Of a stretch of DNA of 64,000 bases, positions 59,901 through 64,000 are shown piece after piece. Location of the stretch: the NCBI GenBank assembly GCA_016748015.1, contig JAAOMT010000183.1, positions 1 to 64,000 on the forward strand. The letters run 5' to 3'. The notes under the pieces were generated by a model. That model saw nothing but the letters and a program-made list of their open reading frames with translations, did not search any database and was not told where the DNA came from. How positions within the stretch are numbered: position 1 is the stretch's first letter; each line of letters starts with the position of its first letter. Made by a program: the position numbers and the translations under genes. This DNA is from Geosiphon pyriformis. Lineage: Eukaryota > Glomeromycota > Glomeromycetes > Archaeosporales > Geosiphonaceae.

Positions 59901-61620
59901 AGTGTTAATCCTTTGAACAACTTCTTGGTGGGTGTGGTTCAGATCTTCCTTAGTTCTGGTTTATCTTTGGGCAATCTTATGTGTAATGTTTTTCACTTTT
60001 GGTATGGGACTTTTTTATCTGGTGTTTTTGGTGAGTCTATGTATTTTAGGTGTCTTTCCTTTTTTCATTATTATGGAATTGCTTTTGTTGAGCAGCTTTG
60101 GTGCCATGACAGGGCTGTTTTTAAATAGAAGACTTTCAAGTAGTAGAAGAGACTTGACCCACATGGTCTTGTTCTTGTTTGGTTTGTTGCTGCCGTTCAG
60201 CATCTCCATGATTTTGGTTCTCTTGATGTCTGTTCTTCCCTTTTAAACAGTGCTGCTGCAAAGAACATTCTTGAATCTCATGAGTTTAGAATGGTACATG
60301 ATCGATTGTCTAGTATTGGTGTTTTTGGCTTTTCCGTGTACACAGATAGTTCTCTTAGCAGCCTGAAGAGTGTTAATATGAAAGCTGGTACTACTGCGTT
60401 CTTTGAGGACATTAACTTAGGTCTTGGGGTGGAGGTAACTGGTATGGTGTCTTCTATATTGGCGGAGCTTCAGGCCATTGTATTGGCTCTTAAGTGTGTG
60501 CCTAGTTTGAGTTCAGTCTGTTTATTTTCTAACAGCCAAGCTGTCTTAGATATATGTAGAGCTGAATTATTGTTGTTGGCTCTGAATTTTTGGAACAAAT
60601 GTTGGGTTGAATGTTAACATATCGCAGGCATCATATGTGAAAGGAATTTGAATGTTGGCTGATATAAGGTTAAAGAACATTTAGGTGTTACAGGTAATAT
60701 TCGGACTGACTTGCTTACTGATATCTCTTCTCATTTAGGCCAGCCCCTCCCTTTCCTGGCTCAAGAAATGTTATGTTTTGGCTAATAGCAGTATTGTCTC
60801 TGAAAACTCTAAATATTTTGTTTATAATGTTTTTCGGTCTATTCATTGTGTATGCTGGGAATTAGGCTCTGGCATCAAAATTGTGAACAGTTATCTGTTT
60901 GTGAATGTTGATTGGTTTAGATCATTCCTTGTTTGGCATTCTGACTCCTATATGGCTGCTGGCTTTACGAATCATCACTCTGCTAACTTCTGTTCCTATT
61001 TTATGAAAGCTTTACATCATAGACTGCCTATTGCTGTTCGCAAACACCTCTATGATAAACATTACCCCAGTGTAATGTGTCTGTATTGTGGCGATATTGA
61101 AGTGTCGGACCATGTTTTCTTTTATGCATTTGATGTGATTGCTTAGCTCCAATTGTTTGTTGATTTTGCTTTTGCTTGGAGAGCTGTTTCTGGTCTATCC
61201 CATGCCTTATCTCATGTGTCACAAATGTTATCTGATTGTTTGACTGATTTGGGACTAGTTGTTTCACTATACAAAAGTTTTGTGCTCGTGAATTGGTACC
61301 AGAAGGCCACTTCCTGCTTTGGTGACTCTAAAACTGCATCTGATAAAGTGATTGAATTTGTTCGTGGTTTATGCTTGTCTTTTAGAAATAATATTTGGCT
61401 GGTCCACTCCAAACATCAAGCTTTTATGGAGAAACACAATCTGATCTCTCACAATAATTCAGTCCTTGTCTCAGTGTCTGGTGGTGTGTTGACACTTTCA
61501 GCCCATGTGATTAGATTGCTTGGTATTAACGATGTGTTTGGTGTTAGTTTTGGGTTGCATAGTTCCTGTCAGTTTTTTTCAGATATAGGTAATTTGGTTT
61601 CTGTGTATGTGAGTGTATAG
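56931..61620 (+). pseudogene. LINE ORF2, endonuclease-RT-RNase H, broken
   Basis: ORF2 starts at ATG 56931, overlapping the ORF1 stop as ATGA. Domains in order: APE-type endonuclease (TWKITTCNIRDMN, VTETKLH, LGGDFN near 57373, TIDYIFVS, NTNHSSV); reverse transcriptase (LPDNKAAGFSGITNKLWKH, ISKPYNWERVLINTQPIAL, LRSDNFSVFKG, GLDQ, FVDNIIWV near 59232, where the catalytic FxDD has become FVDN); RNase H (VYTDSSL near 60340, LAELQAIVLALKC, FSNSQAVLD); and a zinc-like MCLYCGDIEVSDHVF near 61075. One frameshift lies between 60618 and 60778 and more than ten stops occur, mostly TAG/TGA/TAA at positions one transition from Gln or Trp. Confidence 0.88.
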
Positions 61621-61746
61621 TGTAGTCCTGGTTGGCTTGAGTGGCTAGTCACGTGTAGAAAAAGCATGATTCACACCTAGTATAGATCATTATTTTGATG
61701 TATTGTCACTAGGCAGTGTTTGGACTTCGCTCATTAAAAAAAAAAA

Positions 61747-61755
61747 ATGATCTTG
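61747..61755. repeat. LINE target-site duplication, right copy
   Basis: ATGATCTTG directly after the poly(A) tail, identical to 54943-54951. Confidence 0.85.
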
Positions 61756-62250
61756 TAAAGGTTTAAATTGTTTCATCTTTTTAACATAGAAAAATTGGAT
61801 TTTCTCGAACACTTTAACATTCGAATTTTGATATAGGACGAATTTGTAAAAAATTGTTGTTCCGTTGCATGTTTTTGTGCTTGTTACTATAAACAAAGTT
61901 CCATTCAAAGATATATTTTGGCCTTCATCGGATCTCATTTTAAGCCATAAAGATTGTGGAATCCCGAAACGAACTTTGCTTAATGTATAAATATAATTTA
62001 GGATCTATAATTATATGTCAAAATATGTCAAGTATATCCCTTGCATTGTCTCTAAAAATTATAATCCACAAGAAAAGAGTTCTTGATCTACCAAGTCATT
62101 GCCCAAACCATTCAATGGCCCATTGAAACGTGACTAATGGGATTTGATTCATCCCGAACAATCTTAGACGGCAGCAACAATCTGTTAGTAAATGGGAATT
62201 AATGTTTCAATGGAATTCATGAGAACGAAAATATACACATGTGACATAAG
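61756..62250. other. spacer between LINE and the dynamin gene
   Basis: AT-rich, no supported gene; contains the 3' flank of the dynamin gene. Confidence 0.6.
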
Positions 62251-64000
62251 TCAATATACCTCATCAGCTTTTTGCAAAGCTTCGATCATTTTCTTGACTT
62301 CCTTTCTCCTCTGTTGCGTGTATTCGCTTTCCTTGAGCAATTCATCCAGCACATCCATTTTATATAATTCCTGTAATAATTCTCGCTGCAGTTCCTCTTT
62401 TGCGTATGCAACTAGATTAAGCATAATCGCCTTAGGGACCGTATCAACGATGGTCCGTTTAACAATATTAAAGTAAGATTGGATTAGAAGTTCTAAAGGA
62501 ATATTCAAGGCCAGCAGATTAATGAAAAATTTATGAAAGAATCAGACTCCAAAAAGGCAAATTCTCACTTATAACTTCTGTTTCCATGATTTCCCGTTCT
62601 GAAAGATTTCCGGACGCTTTCAAAACGGGAGGTGGCTATTCAACAATAAAAATAAAAATATAAAGTATTAAAGATCCCGACATAGCTGATTGATGCTAAA
62701 ATTTATTGCATTACCGGTTCCATAACTCCAGCCTTCTTTTTTTTGTTTGATGCAAAAAAGCTTCCGAAAAATGAATTGGGTCCTTCGGGATCGAAACCAA
62801 GGGGATTATTGGTCAAATTAGTAGTGCTTCGGTTCTTATTGTCAGTACCCGGCTGCTTAGGGGGGTTGAGTTTGTCGTTAATGATTGTCATAGCTTTATG
62901 TCCATTCAGAAAATCAGGATGACCGGTATTGATGTAACAAGTTTCCATTCTAATTAGTAAAAGTGGAAAGAAAATTTTGGGGATATAAATGAAATAAAAA
63001 AGGACATAAACAGTAAATTCTATTTGTTGCAGAATGCTTACGCAACAAGATCCGTGACGAGTTTATTTGTAGGATTCATGGCTTTTTTGAAAAAGTTGAT
63101 TACCACAGAATTGAACTTTTCTTTTAAGCCAGGAAACCGTTTAAATAACTATTGAGTAAAAGAGAGGTATTAACTGTAATTGACTGAAAAAAGATAAAAT
63201 AATAAGAATAAATACCTGTTTCTGTAGCAGCTGAGACAAGATTCTAACCAATTCGTCATAAACAAGCGTGACGCACTTCAGACTTGGCTCTTCAAGACGC
63301 TTAATTTGTTGCCTAATAATAACTTCGAAGGCAGTAGTGCCAACAAACAGGGCAGGTGAAGAACCGGATGAATTATACAAAATTGTTCGAATGTCCACAT
63401 CTTTTACTTGGTCAAAGGGATCTATAGATTTTATTCCGTTCGCAAAGACTTCATGAAAAACAAAACTGACACGAGCACCACCAGAAAGCTCAAAAGATGA
63501 CAATTCATTAGAATTTCCATCTATAATTGTACGGAATTCAGTGCAGAATTCCGTAATGATGTTAAGAACAAGATTTCCTTGATTATTGGGGCCGTCGTCT
63601 AAAGGATCACCCAGACTGATCAACTCTGTAAGGTATTTGTTTAAAGCGGCTTGAATTTTCGCTTTGATTTCTGGGAGTGTATTTCGAATATGATGCATTA
63701 AGATCTAAGGGACCAATCAAAGGATTTAATCAATTTTTAAAAGGAATTATTGAATATTATTATTATTATTTACCATGTTAAGTTTTCGAGCCAAAAAGAG
63801 TGTCCCACAATATTGTGCTTTGCTTTTATATGAAGCATGGTTCTCGAAGAATTGACGTTCAGCTTCTAAGGCTGCAGAAATGGCTTTCTTCCTTTCAATG
63901 TCCTTCTGCCCACGATTCACAACAGGCACATAGCCTATATGATGCATTCAACTATTGTTTAATATTAAATATGCCTTAAAGTCAAGCAAAATTCAGAACT
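62251..64000 (-). CDS. VPS1: dynamin-like GTPase (Vps1 type), C-terminal half
   Basis: Exons read on the minus strand: about 63950-63774, 63216-63704, 63042-63148, 62715-62949, 62569-62635 and 62251-62492; the internal joins are in phase. The GTPase domain lies beyond base 64000. Seen here: the end of the GTPase/bundle region ([35 protein letters not shown]), the middle domain ([31 protein letters not shown]), [20 protein letters not shown], a Pro/Asn-rich insert, [15 protein letters not shown] and the GTPase effector domain ([28 protein letters not shown]). Vps1/Drp1 proteins assemble into rings for vacuolar sorting and for peroxisome and mitochondrial fission. MxxxYINTxHPDF is typical of Vps1 rather than classical dynamin. 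The short end ADEVY assumes no further 3' exon; a GTATAT donor there leaves that open. Confidence 0.92.

Larger units (their letters stand above)
54952..61746 (+). mobile_element. full-length LINE retrotransposon, about 6.8 kb
   Basis: A complete non-LTR element: 5' leader (54952-55092), ORF1, ORF2 with endonuclease, reverse transcriptase, RNase H and a C-terminal zinc motif, a 3' UTR of about 115 bases and a 12-A tail (61736-61747). It is bounded by exact 9-base target duplications. Both ORFs carry stops, so this copy cannot act alone, but the length and the sharp ends show a fairly recent insertion. The APE endonuclease plus RNase H architecture matches I/Tad-like clades of fungal LINEs; the clade is inference. 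Confidence 0.93.

Overview
The window is nuclear DNA of a fungus with a very AT-rich, intron-rich genome. The best fit is an arbuscular mycorrhizal fungus (Glomeromycotina, Rhizophagus-like). This rests on the BTB/POZ and kinase fragments, the style of the LINE elements, the short GT-AG introns and the long AT deserts; I assign the organism by gene content and style, not by a database search. No rRNA, tRNA, CRISPR array or bacterial operon structure was seen.

Layout. 1-710: 5' part of a BTB/POZ-BACK gene (minus). 0.7-7.8 kb: AT desert with transposon debris, a LINE 3' relic near 5.6-5.76 kb, a broken protein-kinase fragment near 6.0-6.24 kb and microsatellites. 7.8-9.3 kb: membrane-anchored class 3 lipase-like gene whose catalytic Ser is Ala. 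10.25-11.54 kb: unrecognised two-exon gene. 12.17-13.21 kb: five-repeat Myb protein (minus), with a decayed second copy at 14.7-15.4 kb and transposon-like debris between. 16.9-22 kb: minus-strand housekeeping block of dynactin p24 (DCTN3), nuclear poly(A)-binding protein (PABPN1/Pab2), a small membrane protein candidate and a mitochondrial CoA carrier (Leu5/SLC25A16/42 type). 22.1-26.3 kb (plus): NMN adenylyltransferase and a vacuolar amino acid transporter. 29.3-31.6 kb: asparagine synthetase. 34.7-36.2 kb: intronless 504-codon orphan ORF with two perfect hairpins inside it and repeats just upstream. 37.08-38.41 kb: complete but dead Tc1/mariner. 40.9-41.7 kb: NAA10 (minus), divergent from a ~27-exon NUP133 (41.9-47.9 kb). 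48-49.5 kb: intronless membrane-anchored metallophosphoesterase (minus). 49.6-61.75 kb: AT desert plus a 5'-truncated LINE and a full-length 6.8 kb LINE. 62.25-64 kb: C-terminal half of a Vps1-type dynamin (minus, cut by the window edge).

How it fits together. The genes are unrelated core eukaryotic functions: NAD, CoA and Asn metabolism; mRNA poly(A) binding; N-terminal acetylation; nuclear pore; dynein/dynactin transport; dynamin fission. They sit as islands between transposon graveyards. Two divergent pairs, CoA carrier/NMNAT and NAA10/NUP133, have short shared upstream regions of roughly 0.2 kb. The most informative non-gene signal is a decay series of one LINE type. It runs from a full-length copy whose ORF1 is broken only by four stop codons, through a truncated copy, to relics at 5.6 and 39.7 kb that align to the LINE 3' end mainly through C-to-T and G-to-A changes.
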